DNA from: Notospermus geniculatus
Lineage: Eukaryota > Nemertea > Pilidiophora > Heteronemertea > Lineidae
Length of the DNA stretch: 64,000 bases
Assembly (NCBI GenBank): GCA_002633025.1
Contig: NMRB01000067.1
Span: forward strand, 115,495-179,494
Direction: 5' to 3'
Part shown: positions 37,685 to 50,491 of the stretch, piece after piece
How positions within the stretch are numbered: the first letter of the stretch is position 1
Layout of the letters: every line of letters begins with the position of its first letter
The notes under the pieces: generated by a model
Told to the model about the DNA's origin: nothing
Databases searched by the model: none
Seen by the model: the letters and a program-made list of their open reading frames with translations, nothing else
Translations under genes and position numbers: made by a program

Positions 37685-38799
37685 CAGATTCCCACGCAAT
37701 ACCCCTCACCAATGCAGCATTCAGAACACTACATCACCAGCAGCAGTTGCGAGGAATCCCAAAGTCATCAATACAGCAACCATTGAGCCTTGATTAATTA
37801 CAGGATAATTTAGTTTCATACTGAGAGACAAGGTGTGTATCTTCCAGCCAGGAAAGATCAAATAACACAGATGGTTGATATGCGTTGGATCAGGGTTGTC
37901 TTCTTGGGAGAATATACCATTCGGAAGTAGCAGCTATGATGGATGACATGTTTTCTTCTTCTTCGGCATTCGCTCAGCCAGACCTCTCTAGATGTCCTGG
38001 GACTTCTATCGAGATCGGTAGCCCTGATGAGCGTATTATGCATGCCACTACGGTTAGGTGCCAGATGGGTTTTCTGGCCTAGCGACTCCGACTTCCGGCC
38101 AGGAGTTCACTACAAGCTACCCCTATCTGCTTCACCTGTGTGGGGTCTTTTGCTTGCCCCTGCATAGACACAGGGTACTAAGGACACTGGTTGGGCACTG
38201 TCAACTGGTGTCCCCTCCATCATACAGCCTAATCTGTTTCCATTGTTGTGTAATGGTGAGAATTCCACCCTAAACGCAAGAAAGATGGTGGACAAGTCAC
38301 TTCCACCTCATTTGGAAAAATTCCCGACTTGGATACTATCAGCAGGTATCCCCTCCATAAACGGCAAAATCCGATCCTGTTGCTGAGGTTTTGGTAAATT
38401 TTCCATCTAAGAGAAAGATTAAAGGAAAAAGATGCTGGCATATAAAATATTCTCATCCCTCGTGTCTAATTAAGTTTGTTTACAGCCACGACATGGCCGT
38501 GTCTGGCTTCCAGCAAATAAAGATCAAAGGTAGGTTTACCCATTCATTACACTTTGATGATGCCTAACTCATGAATGTTTAAATCCATGGTTGCAATTGA
38601 GGTGGCTTGATGAACTAATAAGGAGTCATTAGGAGCAGGTAAACTGACACACTGTGTTTTTTTTTTTGGACAGTAACGTGGCTCCCAGACAACCAAAACC
38701 AGAATCCTCCTTTGTGGTCCTGTAATGATCCGTCGTGTCCGGTATCTCTCTATCGCAAGAGAAAATGGTTCTGATGGAACCTCAGAGGTGACTGGCACC

Positions 38800-38942
38800 C
38801 AGGGTCTCTGCCATAAATCTTTTTGAGGGTACTAATTTCTTCAAAATCAGCAAAGGCCCCATGAAATTAAAGAAAATGGCCCTTTTCTGTTCCTTTGAGG
38901 GTACTAGCATAGTACCCTTAGTACCCTCTGACAGAAACACTG
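38800..38942. mobile_element. MITE with CAGGGTCTCTGCC ends
   Basis: Left CAGGGTCTCTGCCATAAATC, right CTCTGACAGAAACACTG. A GCACC direct repeat flanks it. Contains GAGGGTACTA near both ends. Ends resemble those of the element at 37215-37475. Confidence 0.75.
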
Positions 38943-39141
38943 GCACCGTTTCCACACGTCGTTGTGACAACCTGGTGATGAAGTGTTAGATCATCAGACT
39001 CTCATCAAAGAAGCCCAGGTTCAATCTCAGCTCAGGAATATGACTGTTCTCTTAACTCATGACAACTGAACTCCTTCTGGGAGAACAAACATCTCCGTCT
39101 GTGATTAACATTGTAACAACCATCTGCAAACTTAGGATTGT

Positions 39142-39200
39142 CAGAGTGGCACAACAGAAACATCGGTGCCTGTCACTTCTGAGATTCCAGGTTCAATCCC
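39142..39200 (+). repeat. tRNA-like SINE head (family 4), single
   Basis: Reads GTGGCACAACAGAAACATCG, then CCAGGTTCAATCCCC, a B-box-like element. Same family as the tandem array at 63701. Confidence 0.65.
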
Positions 39201-39251
39201 CGTCGGATCCCCTCTTCACTTTTATGTGCATACTCCGTACGATTCATTTCC

Positions 39252-39537
39252 TTGAGGAGCCCCGATAGCCGAGTGGTTATCACGTCCACTCAGCAAGTGG
39301 CAGGTCCCAGGTTCGAATCCAGCCTGGGCCATATATGGGATTTCATTCCCGGCTCTTCACATCCATCACATGGGACTGTAAGCCACGGTGCCTTGTACCT
39401 TGTTTCTTTGCAAGGGCAAGTAAATGACCTCATCAAAGTGAGGAACATGAGTAGCTTGAGATGGCTTCTTCCATACTTACAGGGGCAATAATGTTATGGC
39501 TTCTGCCCTGACGGAAAAATTGGAGTACAAATACAAA
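39252..39537 (+). mobile_element. tRNA-type SINE (family 1), complete with target duplication
   Basis: A perfect 10-bp direct repeat ATTCATTTCC flanks it (39242-39251 and 39538-39547). A-box-like TAGCCGAGTGG and B-box GGTTCGAATCC are intact. This copy fixes the family's boundaries. Confidence 0.95.
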
Positions 39538-40770
39538 ATTCATTTCCCCTTTAAGAAGTACCGTGAGAATCAATAGGAAAGTGACTGTGGGAGGGGAAAC
39601 CAAAACTGTTCATGCATTCATTCCACTGACGGAATACCGTTTGCAAACATTACAACCTTTTTTTCTAAATATTGATTCCAAGCCTGGAGTATTGCAATGA
39701 CTCCACTTACGGCACCCTAAAGCAAAATGAACGGGTTGCTAATGATTATAGTTGCCATGGTACAGGTTTATGGATGACCCGTCCTGCTAGTGTACAAATA
39801 AATGCACAAAGCAGCTTGATGTATTATTGTCCACATATAGGGTCCATTGAGCCAGCGATACATAAATTTTCTAGTAATAGGCGATTGAGTGCTCGGGGAA
39901 TAACCATGAACTAAAATTGCATCGCAAATAGCACTGTGCCCGCTCAGCTCATGACCTCAGCACTTTTGTGCTATTTGGCCTACTTTATCTTTGAAAGTAC
40001 GTCAAATGGTTTGACCTACTTTCATCTTTGAAAATAGGTCAAATAGCAACGTTATCCTTTGAAAGTAGGTCACAAGAAAAACATGTATACATTTTGATGG
40101 AGCAGCACTCGATGTACCTGCATTAAGAATTTGAGCATCCAAGCAAGTAGCCAATTAAATCACATTCAAACTGGACCTTGGGCTAATGTAACCACACATA
40201 AAAGATAAAATGCCACATGAGATATTTGAAGTTTCTAGGTCAGTTGAAAATTCCTCGTCACAGGTCATTTTCTTATTTGGTGCCCCATACGATTTTGTTG
40301 GCAACCCCAGCCCAGCCTCTATGAAGGAATACAACGTTCCCATACCAGCACTGGAAAAAATGCTAAGTGCTGTATCATGAAAAATGTTTTGCACTCATCA
40401 TGGAGACTGCCTTGGTACTCCAGAGTGGGTACTTGGAGAACTAAATGCTGATGAGTACTGCACATTAACGCTAACATTGTTAGTAAATATTGAGTCTATT
40501 CCATGTGTTGGTATGCCAGTCCCAACGTCATAACCAGCCAAATTCCTAAGATGCTAAAAAGGCAAGTTTGAATTGATGAAATTTTGAATCGTGAGGTGTT
40601 TTTTCGTACACAGCCATCCCATCAGGTCACTGGGACATATTCTATAATTAATATAGGCCATGCTTTGATGAAAGCTAAATCGAAAATTGTACTATTTTAG
40701 TCGCTGCTCAAGGTCATTCACTATTATAATTATCAGGATAGTTATCAAGTAAACAAGCACAGCATTGAAC

Positions 40771-42000
40771 GTCCCCCGTCGCCCCGGGTGCAAGTTCGAC
40801 GGGCCTGTATTTTGAAGATTCCGTTCAGTATTAATGGCACAATCACAGTTTATATGATTCGGCTTTTTGGCCCCCTGGTGGCAAAGTGGGAAATCAGATT
40901 TGGTCGATTCTTTGACGCGACACACCGTTGGCCCATGATACATCCCTCCACCAAATATCAACCCAAAATTTTCAGTCGTTCAGAAGTTACAGAGAGGAAG
41001 GGAACTTATGTGGTTTGTACAAAGCGCCCCCTACAGGGCTGGAAAATGAATGTAATTGAAAACCCGCAGAGTATATTATGTAGCCTTGCTAGATGAGCCT
41101 ACCATAAAAATTTTGTGAAATTCCGTTCAGTATTAAAGGCGTAATCGCAGTTTTTGTGTCTTGGCTTTTGGCCCCCTGGTGGCAAAGTCGAGAATCGGAT
41201 TTGGCCGATTCTTTCACGCGACACACCGTTGGCCCATGGTACATCCCCCCATCAAATATCAACCCAAAATTTTCTGTCGTTCGGAAGTTATAGAGCGGAA
41301 GGGAACTTATGTAGTTTTTACAAAGCGCCCTCTACAGGGTTGAAAAATGAATTAAATTGAAAACCCGTAAAATATGTTATGTACCCTTGCTAGATGAGCC
41401 TACCATAAAAATTTCGTGAAATTCCATTCAGTATTAAAGCCGTAATCGCAGTTTTTGTGTTTTGGCTTTCGGCCCCCTGGTGGCAAAGTGGAGAATCGGA
41501 TTTGACCGATTCTTTCATGCGACACACCGTTGGCCCATGGTACATCCCCCCACCAAATATCAACCCAAAATTTTCAGTCGTTCAGAAGTTACAGAGCGGA
41601 AGGGAACTTATGTGGTTTTTACAAAGCGCCCCCTACAGGGCTGAAAAATGAATTAAATTGAAAACCCGTATGGTATGTTATGTACCCTTGCTAGATGAGC
41701 CTACCATAAAAATTTCGTGAAATTCCATTCAGTATTAAAGGCGTAATCGCAGTTTTTGTGGTTTGGCTTTCGGCCCCCTGGTGGCAAAGTGGAGAATCGG
41801 ATTTGGCCGATTCTTTCACGCGACACACCTTTGGCCCGTGATACATCCCTCCACCAAATATGAATCCAAAATCTTTAGTCGTTCTTAAGTTATAGAGCGG
41901 AAGGGACTAGTAGCGGCGAGCGGCGAGCGCCGAGCGCCGAGCGGCAGAGGCGCACGGACGGCCGGTATTTTCAAGTCCCCCTCCGAGGGCTCCGGGGGAC
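40771..42000 (+). mobile_element. Complete 1.23-kb element with four internal ~301-bp tandem units
   Basis: Units start near 40821, 41123, 41424 and 41725, a period of 301-302 bp. Each contains CCCCCTGGTGGCAAAGT and CGACACACC. The last unit breaks off into a GC-rich tail of GCGGCGA repeats. The ends look inverted: GTCCCCCG at the left, CGGGGGAC at the right. No coding capacity is seen. I infer a non-autonomous DNA element carrying a satellite core; no clear target duplication was found. Confidence 0.75.
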
Positions 42001-42271
42001 AATTAGCAATGGAATTTATTATGAAATTGACTGGTAATCAAGATTGACCGACTCGTCCTGTATTTTCTGGCGACAGGGTAATCCAACGCAGCGTCAACTC
42101 CATGGCGCAGCGAAAGCCTACATTTGAGCATTCTAATTGTAACATCTGCCCAATCTTCATGTGATAGAGGGTGACTCTCTTTGACAGTGCAAGTTTCTCC
42201 AGGGCACTCCGGTTTCCTCCTACTGTACATTAATTTGCCCAATATTGTCTATAAAGCTCACAGTGCTAATA

Positions 42272-42422
42272 ATTGGTCACCCATCCATGTAGTGATTGGA
42301 CTCTATGTTGCTTAACCTCTAGCTCCGAGGCCAACACACTAACCACAACCTAGGCCATAAAGGAAATCCTCCATGGCCGGGGGATCAAGCCGTGCCGTAT
42401 AGTAGCTGCAAGGGGTTCAGTG
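42272..42422 (-). mobile_element. SINE with 5S-rRNA-like core, copy 1
   Basis: On the minus strand: TTATGGCCTAGG head, then AGGTTAAGCAACATAGAGTC and ATGGATGGGTGACC. The last parts resemble the internal promoter of 5S rRNA (AAGCTAAGC...TGGATGGGAGACC). Confidence 0.72.
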
Positions 42423-42818
42423 CACAGTTCTTGGTTCAGTATTTAGTTAAAGGCGGAAAACCATCGTCATCAATTCATATGTATCATTCTTTCCAGTGGG
42501 CAACTCAAACCGCACGATGAGGACCCATCGGCCAAATCAAATGATACCTGAATACAGAGAAGGCTTCACACTAAATTGACAGGCTTCACGTCCAATGAAG
42601 AAGTTTCGACTGTCATTTCCATGGTAACCAGATGGCCTAATTTGGAAAACACAATGAATGGATGATTTGGAGATCATTATCTGATTTGGAGATACATTTG
42701 GGATGGGCATGGATGCTGAGAGCAGAAGCTGATACAGAAGTGGGATCTCCCTTTCTGTCAAGATACGGGACGTCACATCGCTGGTTTGGTGGAAGGTCTC
42801 CCCCTTGGAGGATATCGT

Positions 42819-42926
42819 GGGTCGTATTTTAGAAGGTTCCTTAACGTTAAGGTCGACCTTAAGTCTATCGTAAAACCATTGAGAACAATAGATTTAATGT
42901 CAAGGAACGTTCTAAAATACGACCCC
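42819..42926. mobile_element. Palindromic MITE GGGTCGTATTTTAGAA
   Basis: Left GGGTCGTATTTTAGAAGGTT, right AACGTTCTAAAATACGACCC, about 108 bp. Confidence 0.82.
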
Positions 42927-43374
42927 ATGAGATGACAAATGTATGAAATGTGAAATAGACATGCACTTGAACTCTTGGGACAAACCTGACATTTCAAGAG
43001 GAGAATATCACACGTTGTTGACACTAGGACAGAATACCCATACAGTACCTAACCTCTATACATATAGATAGATTGTGTAAATGGTACATTGACATTAGCC
43101 TCTGAAAGAGTTGTCATGGAACCGGCCGCTAGCGTTAGCCGCCAGCTATGGGAACGCCCATTATATCTGCTGCGTCTTGTATTAGCCAATTTATTAAATG
43201 CTGCAGGGTAGATGTTTATTCATCCGACAGCTAGCACTTCTCATAGCAGCATAATTCATTACATATCGTATATACGTATATAGCACCAAGATATTCAGAA
43301 TTCAAGAAGTCTGCAAACTTTGAATTAAGAGCTGAATAGCATATCGCTCCACAGATAAGACTGAATCAACTTTG

Positions 43375-43500
43375 GAGTGGTGCAGTGGAAACACCTCCAC
43401 CTGTCACCTCTGATGTTCCAGGTTCAACCCCTTTTGGAACTGCTTCTCATGTGATAGGGCAGTGAGGGGGCGCTGTTTGACAGGGCAGGTTTTCTCCGGG
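43375..43500 (+). mobile_element. tRNA-like SINE (family 4), with body
   Basis: GGAGTGGTGCAGTGGAAACA, then CCAGGTTCAACCCC, continuing with TCATGTGATAGGGCAGTGAG and TTTCTCCGGGCACTCTGG. A similar body segment is at about 42160-42225. Confidence 0.65.
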
Positions 43501-43614
43501 CACTCTGGTTTCCACGACAGTTCAGCAGATTTGTTAACGTCTGTAGATCTTATAATGCCATTGGTACTCAGAAAATCACACCACTCCTTCAGAGGCGTGA
43601 CACCTATATTATAT

Positions 43615-43767
43615 GCGTGCCGGTCACCACATCCACATAATGATCACGCTCTACGTAACTTCTAGCTCTGAGGCCAACGTGCTAAACACTAGGCCATGAA
43701 GGAAATCCTCCATGACGGCAGCCCGGGTTAAGCCATGCCATATACGTAGTAGCTACAAGGGTCAATG
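43615..43767 (-). mobile_element. SINE with 5S-rRNA-like core, copy 2
   Basis: Minus strand: TCATGGCCTAGTGTTTAGCA, CAGAGCTAGAAGTTACGTAG, GTGGTGACCGG. More diverged than copy 3. Confidence 0.7.
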
Positions 43768-44480
43768 CAACACCTCCAATGTGCCTCCCCTGAGGACCAA
43801 CTCAAGGGGCTACAATGTCATGTGGCCTGGGCATCCATAACTATCCTTTGATATTTCTTTAAGGGAAGGAACCAAAAGAATATGTTGAACCTGTACAGTC
43901 CCAAATTTTGCCAGTTTTTGCACAAGTTGTGCAAGACGAAACTAATCAAATAGATGACTTCTTCAGACTTGTTAATAAACCACGAATGAAAACTTCGGCA
44001 TACTTGGCGCTCATTTATACTGATTGGAACATAACTTGTGGTACTACTACAGGAAGTTGTTCACGAAATTAGTCTTTTTTAACGTGTTACTATCGGCAAC
44101 AGAGTAATAATCGTCTGACCCTTCATCGTCATTAATCATTGTCGATTACATGATGAGATGGTGAAAAATGCTGACAATGACACTAACAATCAATTATGCA
44201 GTAGTTCAAATAAGGGTAGGTATGTCTATTGAGGTATATAGCAGCCCATTGATGCAACAGCCCAGGTGGGGTTCGCCTACTCCCTGTTCCAATTCATTAC
44301 TTCATCAGGTTTTTGACTTCTGACTCTGTTACTACGTACTCAACCAACTTTGGCATTTTCCTCCAAGTCCAAAGTTTTGTAACAATTTTTCAGATGTCTT
44401 CACTTATCAGGAATGCGCTTCACATCATTACCATTATCCTTTCTGGCGAACGCAAACAGCAGCTTATTTGGTGTCTAATA

Positions 44481-44644
44481 CGCACGCCGGTCACCCATCA
44501 ATGTAGTGATCGCGCTCAACGTTGCTTAACTTCTAGCGCCGAGGCCAACGCCCCAACCGCTAGGCCATAAAGATAATATAATCCTCCTTGGGCGGCGGGT
44601 TAAGCTGTGCCATATACGTAGTAGCTACAAGGGGTTCAATGCAT
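44481..44644 (-). mobile_element. SINE with 5S-rRNA-like core, copy 3
   Basis: Minus strand: TATGGCCTAGCGGTTGGGGC, GCTAGAAGTTAAGCAACGTT, TTGATGGGTGACCGGCG. The leader GGCACAGCTTAACCC is shared with the other copies. Confidence 0.75.
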
Positions 44645-45129
44645 TTGGTGCTCATATGTCCCTTTCAGGCCTGTTTACAATATATCCCAATTTGACAAGA
44701 ATATCAAACCCACATCCTCGCTGACTTGCATCTGACATTAACGATTCAGCCACTACCATTAAACTGTACGCTCCCTGACAATGCAGACAGATGTCCACCC
44801 ACTGTGCCACACCACTGGGCAATCCCCAAACAATGCAGAATGAAATTCAATCTCCTTTAGACTGCCGACACCCTTCTTTCCCGGAAAGATGCAAAGAAGC
44901 AATAAAATCTCGACGGACAATTCTGTCCTTTCAAACAACATTAATCAGATTTGCTAGCTCATCGCTTCAGTAATCGAATCAAGCCAGTCACTGAATCATC
45001 TTTCCCAAGAAATGGAATTGACTACAAAATTATCATCCGATAGAAAGTTCAAGAGTTGACTTGGTCTTGTCTTGAGTATGAATCTTGAGGTTATATCATC
45101 CTCAGAACTGAGATATAGCAGTAGCATAG

Positions 45130-45358
45130 CTTACAAGAGCATTGTGGACAACTACAGCTAGTAAACAGTCAGTCACAAGAGCATTGTGGACAGCTACAGC
45201 TGGTAAACAGTTGGCCACAAGAGCACTGTGGACAGCTACAGCTGGTAAACAGTATTGGCCACAAGAGCATTGTGGACAGCTCCAGTTGGTAAACATTTGG
45301 CCACAAGAGCATTGTGGACAGCTACAGTTAGTAAACAGTAGGCCGCAAGAGCATTGTG
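45130..45358. repeat. 42-bp minisatellite, about 5-6 units
   Basis: Unit ACAAGAGCATTGTGGACAGC plus TACAGCTGGTAAACAGTTGG and CC. Open frames on both strands across it are due to the multiple-of-three unit. Confidence 0.87.
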
Positions 45359-45656
45359 CCCCACTAGTTGACGACAATAGCTCAGAAGAGTGTTCAGTAG
45401 AATATAATCATGAAAGTAGGCAAAAATTGCCAGCAGCAATGCTTTGTGGAGCCGTAGTTTAGCAAGCATATTATTAGCCAACAACGGTCCACTCAACAAC
45501 ACTTTGTATAGAGCTAATGTTGCAACCATAGAACATTATCCGAAACTCACGGTGATAATGAACAAGTCGCCAGAAATTTGGGTGCTGTTGTTGACAAGCG
45601 AGAGATCACCAATTTTGATGGATACAAATGAGTTCAGCGTGGGGGTAGGCTGTTGT

Positions 45657-45820
45657 CAGGGGCAGATCCAAGATTTCGGAAAAGAGGGGGCACTGTGCTA
45701 GAAACATTGAAATCTGCGGTGAATTTCAGTGATTTGCTCCAAATTTCAGAATTTTACGGTTGATTTTACAGATTTGTTGGCCAAAAGGGGGGGGGGGTGC
45801 GCCCCTTGGATCCAGGCCTG
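45657..45820 (+). mobile_element. hAT-like CAGGGGC MITE
   Basis: Starts CAGGGGCAGATCCAAGATTT and ends TTGGATCCAGGCCTG; has a long G run near 45786. Confidence 0.8.
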
Positions 45821-46159
45821 GTTTTGGAATATCAGCAACATAATCTGATCAACAGAACTTCACCATCAACAAAAACGTGAAGTTTCCGTTACAGCATCTT
45901 CAGGGAAACCTCCGACCGTCTTTTCTTTGGAAATGTCTTCTTTCATTGCAAAGAGAACTTTATCTGTCTGCTATTGGATTTCCAGCTTATGACGTACTTA
46001 TCTTCTCCCGAGGCTCATCCGAGATCAATTCACTTCTTACAGCCCATGAATAAGGCTTTATATCATCCCACACGCAACAATACGCCTCCTGGTCCCCACA
46101 CCGAAAAAGTGTGTGGATGCATCTGCTTCAAACGGAGATTTATTGCAGCCATTTTCTGG

Positions 46160-46173
46160 GTTGCTATAGCAAC
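46160..46173. promoter_or_regulatory. X-box palindrome
   Basis: GTTGCTATAGCAAC, matching the RFX X-box form with a 2-bp spacer. Confidence 0.4.
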
Positions 46174-46509
46174 TAGGACGTTCGGGTTGGATTAATGCGC
46201 AGAAGGTAAGAAAGTGACCAGAAAATATCTTCTGCTGTAATAAAATTAACGAAGATGTCGAGCACTGTTTGTTAAGTAAAATTGGATGCAAGTGCAAGAT
46301 GGTGTAGTGGGAATAGTTACACCAACCACCGTAGAGGATGTGGGTTCAATTTCCTGTGAGATTTCCTTGGCAAGTCAGTGGATAGATGACGTTATCCGAA
46401 CTCTACATCTAATGTACAGATATGATATGCAATGGCACCATGTCCACCGTAAGAAGACAGGCAAGACGCAATTACCGACACCAAAATAAAACAACCAGCG
46501 ACAGACTTG

Positions 46510-46523
46510 GTTACCAAGGCAAC
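46510..46523. promoter_or_regulatory. X-box palindrome
   Basis: GTTACCAAGGCAAC, identical to the site at 21135. Confidence 0.4.
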
Positions 46524-49500
46524 AGGCAGTTCTCCAAAACAGATGTCGTCTGCAAGAAAATCATGCTCCAGGAAAACACAAGGGGACGTGGGAGCGGATT
46601 AGACGTCTGATTATGAAGAAATCGACATCGCACCACGATGAATGATATTGAGACGTTACCGATAAAACCTGAGGCTGGAGACAAACAGAAAAGTTGTTTT
46701 TCAAACAAGAGTGTCTGCCAATTAATGGGCGCTGATGTAGGCCAACTAATAAATTATATTTTTTTCCTTTTTTGGGGGTCCGAGGTGCAGTACAAACAAT
46801 GACACTGTCACCTTTGAGTTCGTAGAGTCAATTTGTGTTTTAACTTCATCATCATGTGACGGAGTGAGATATTACAGGTCTCGCCGGGGACTGACGTTTT
46901 TGCCTTCGCATTCACCCAAAATCCCGGGCAGAGAAAGGCGTTAAATTCTGCACTCTGATGGCGATTCATCCCAATCACCCAGGAGCTTATAGCATCAGCC
47001 CACAGTGAATTCATGGCTAACGCAATAAACAGTTGCTATGGTGATATGATACGGCCTCTCAGGAGTCATTACGGCGGGTTTACATTGTATCTGAGGTGAC
47101 GGGCTTTGGGTCAGAGATTAACCAGCTCAATTCTATCCGACGTTAACTCCTTTCTATCCATCCTTCATCGGTCGAGAGGGAGGATGCTATCCACTGCCTT
47201 CACTACCAATCAGCTTTAGAGGTACTGCTACTCCACGAAGCATCCTGAGAACATTAGCGCTTGCTCCCTTCGTCACCGCACACAAACCCCTGATGTTCTC
47301 ACAATGCCACAAAGGCTATCCTCCCACTCTTACTCAGTTTGCACCAGCATCTAATTCCATCATCCCAGTGCAGTTATCTGCCAATCGAGGTGGACTCGCA
47401 CATCAAGCCAGCAGCCTTGGTGTGCCTGCAATACGACAAGGTGATGAATCGCAGCGAATTGAACCAACGACTGCATAAACGCAAGTCCACCCCTTAGTAT
47501 CACTCCACCACTGCACTCCCTATAAACCCCATTCGGCGTACAGACCTTTCCAAGAAAGATGGTGGCCTACTAGTTCTCCCACATGACGTCGTGGCCATTC
47601 ACTGTCCAAGCATGATATAACACTACCAAACGCATCCTCTCGGACAATTATTGTACCGAAACGTTTGTGCCCATGGCCTGCTTGACCAGCTTAGCCTGCC
47701 TGCGGCCATTGAATGGTATCAAGCTTCCGATGTCATATGGATGAGAACTGTTAGACCGCCATTTTTGTTGGAAAGGTCTATACTAGGCTCTACTCGAACA
47801 ATCGCCCGAGTAAGCTGATAAAGAAGCCCTCACCACTGAAAGAAAAGAGTATTGCACCTTAAGAAGCAAAAGCAAAGAAAAAGACGCAAACGAAACAGAT
47901 CTCCAAGGAACGTACACCATTGCTAATATCTTAAAAGCCTTTCTATTGTTCTGAAGCAACACCTCCAGTCTTCTTCCAGTAACAAAGCAATCACAACAAA
48001 ACCATATCACATGACCTGAGGGGATCACCGCGACGTTAGAATGCCGTGAGGAATTGTGGGATACGTGAACGTGATCGCGGATCATCTTTGATCGTCGCCC
48101 ACGATGGAGTCTTTGATATTCCACACAAACAGTCGTCGTATCCGTCTTCAATGTGCAGCTTATGAAGCCCTTCATCTTAGAAGTGCATTTTTTGTCTTTG
48201 TACACCAATATATATGTCTTACGTCAGGTTGGCCTGGCTTCCATTGTTGGTTCAACATGCTGCAACCTTTGTCGTGTACCTGAAGGACGTGATTTATGCT
48301 GCAGCAGTTTACTGCCCGCTCGGCCAGTGTTGGATGTTAATCTCGGTTCACAATATCAGCGTATTTGACCAAGGAAACTTTCTTGGACACCGTCTGGACA
48401 TCCTGAGAATCTCGGGTCATTTACAGTTGTACCATCCCTTAATGCGAGAGGGGAGCGGTTGTGGAGACTCTGGGTGCAAGGATGCCCTCTGGTGGGCAGA
48501 ATTGGGACAACCTTGGTAGACCACACTTGAGGGTGTAACTAAACCCACTGCATCCTAACCTATCAGCACCTTGCCATCTCAGCATGATGATAATGGAGTG
48601 CTGAAGTTGAGATAAACTAGCCTGGTCAGGGGGCAGGGCCTCGTGCCATTGGTCGGTGACTAGGTTTGTGGATAAATACTCGCCCCAGGTCAGTGGATGA
48701 GAGATAATGGCGATATCTGCATTTTTATCAAGAAATTTTTGCATGATTCAGACGCTCTGGGTGTAAACATACAAGATCGTCCACGATATTTTATATTCCA
48801 CCGGAGGAAGAGCTCTAAATTGGCAAGCAAGGGAAACCTTCAGTTTACACAGTGATCTAGTTGAGTTTTTACACTTCGTGTCAATGGCTATGTAGCCACT
48901 TGCAAGTCTTTCGATTCTGAATGTTGTCGAGGAGACCTATGGTAGAGGCACTCTCCAGTTTGTGTCGATCATGCCCAATCACCCTGCTGCATGCAAAGTC
49001 CCTGTTCTGTTCATCAGATCAGTAATTCTCCTGGTCAGTGGACTTCCCATTAAACCAGTCCGTCTTCATCAACCAACTTGTCATCAAATACAGCTTGCAT
49101 AAACTCTCTACGCAGTTATGTAGCCGTTCGATTTACCCGCTCTTCACAACTGCTTCCCTTTGTTGAATTCACCACATTTGGTCAAAAGGTGGCACTGAAA
49201 GAGTCGAACAATGAGAGCATCGAGCAACCCAAGGCCCTAGAATGGCACCGAGTCCCTCTTTGGATCACCAGTAAACCGTTTTTAGCCCCTGTCTGATCGC
49301 AATACGTCTGTTCTTTCCTCCTCCAATCACCAAGTACCCTCCGCTGTAATTACTTCATAAATGTTTGTCTAAACGAAAGAAAAAATCACATAGCTGGCCT
49401 ACGAGCAATTATTCCCGATCAATAGGTGGTATTAATGATCCCCATTCATTAGAGCTAACGGCCTGTTATTTTTCTCCTGATAATATTGACCTTTTTATTG

Positions 49501-49659
49501 ATGGCTTTGGCATTTTCCTGATGATGCTGTGAGTTGACGTACCACATATATTTCCTTAATGTCCTCGAGAAGGTGTGAGTTTATGGAGCTGAATGTCTCT
49601 GAGGATAACAGCTAATGTCACAGAGAGGGCAAGCCGTCTGAGGCTACAGGTCAGGGACA

Positions 49660-50090
49660 TGTTTCACAAGTCGTCCTCAGGACTTGCAGGAGTTGCCTGT
49701 CTCCCAAATTGTGCGCAGAAGGTGTTGGCGACAGATTTTGGAATCAGTTCCTTCCCAAATGCTGCCCAAACGATGTCAGAAGCAGCTTTCCTGAATGGCG
49801 CCCAGATGATGTTGGCAATGGTCTCGTTCGTAAGTCCTGCAGGAGTTGGAATTGGCTCTCCTGAATGGTGCCCAGTAGCCTTGGCTCTTTGGAATGAGTG
49901 CCCAGACAAGTAGAAGATGCTGGAATCATTTATCTCCTGAATGGTATCCACTGTCCTGAATGGGGTCCACAAGTTGTTCAAATCGTCTGTCCGGAATGAT
50001 GGGATCAGATCTCCCCAATGGCGCCCAGATGACTGGATAAGCTCTCCCGGATGGTGCCCAGATGACAGAAGCGGTTCTCCCAAATGAAAA
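49660..50090. repeat. Degenerate tandem repeat with CTGAATGGCGCCCAGATGA words
   Basis: Recurring CCCAAATG / CCTGAATGGYGCCCAGATGA words at irregular spacing of roughly 30-40 bp on the plus strand. The minus open frame over it is a translation of this repeat. Confidence 0.6.
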
Positions 50091-50355
50091 CACAAGGTGA
50101 GGTGGAGAAGCACTCTGAAACAGACCCGAGCCTGACGTTATGATGTCGTTCGGACTCTGATATATTTGGCTGACATGTTGATGACGTCACTGACGCAAGA
50201 ATGCCGTCATGCTGTGCCAGTGCCGTATATCCACGCACGACAAGATGACGTCATTGACGCAAGATGTCAGCCAAATGTTCCAGAGATTTCATTCATCAAA
50301 ACTCAAATCTCGAATGAAATCTCGCGGGACCAGATTGGTGGAGAAGCAAGACCAG

Positions 50356-50491
50356 AGATAATTTGAAGTATTCTCCAGGAAGCAGCAAGAGAGGAGGCAG
50401 AGATATTCTCTAGGAAGCAGCAAGAGAGGAGGCAGAGATATTCTCTAGGAAGCAGCAAGAGACGGAGGCAGAGATATTCTCTAGGAAGCAG
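50356..50491. repeat. 35-bp minisatellite running into the gap
   Basis: Unit ATATTCTCTAGGAAGCAGCA plus AGAGAGGAGGCAGAG; nearly four units before the Ns. Confidence 0.9.

Noticed and set aside
39252-39330. A tRNA gene (intact A and B boxes)
   Set aside because: It is the head of a SINE with a 286-bp body and a 10-bp target duplication, repeated seven times in the window.
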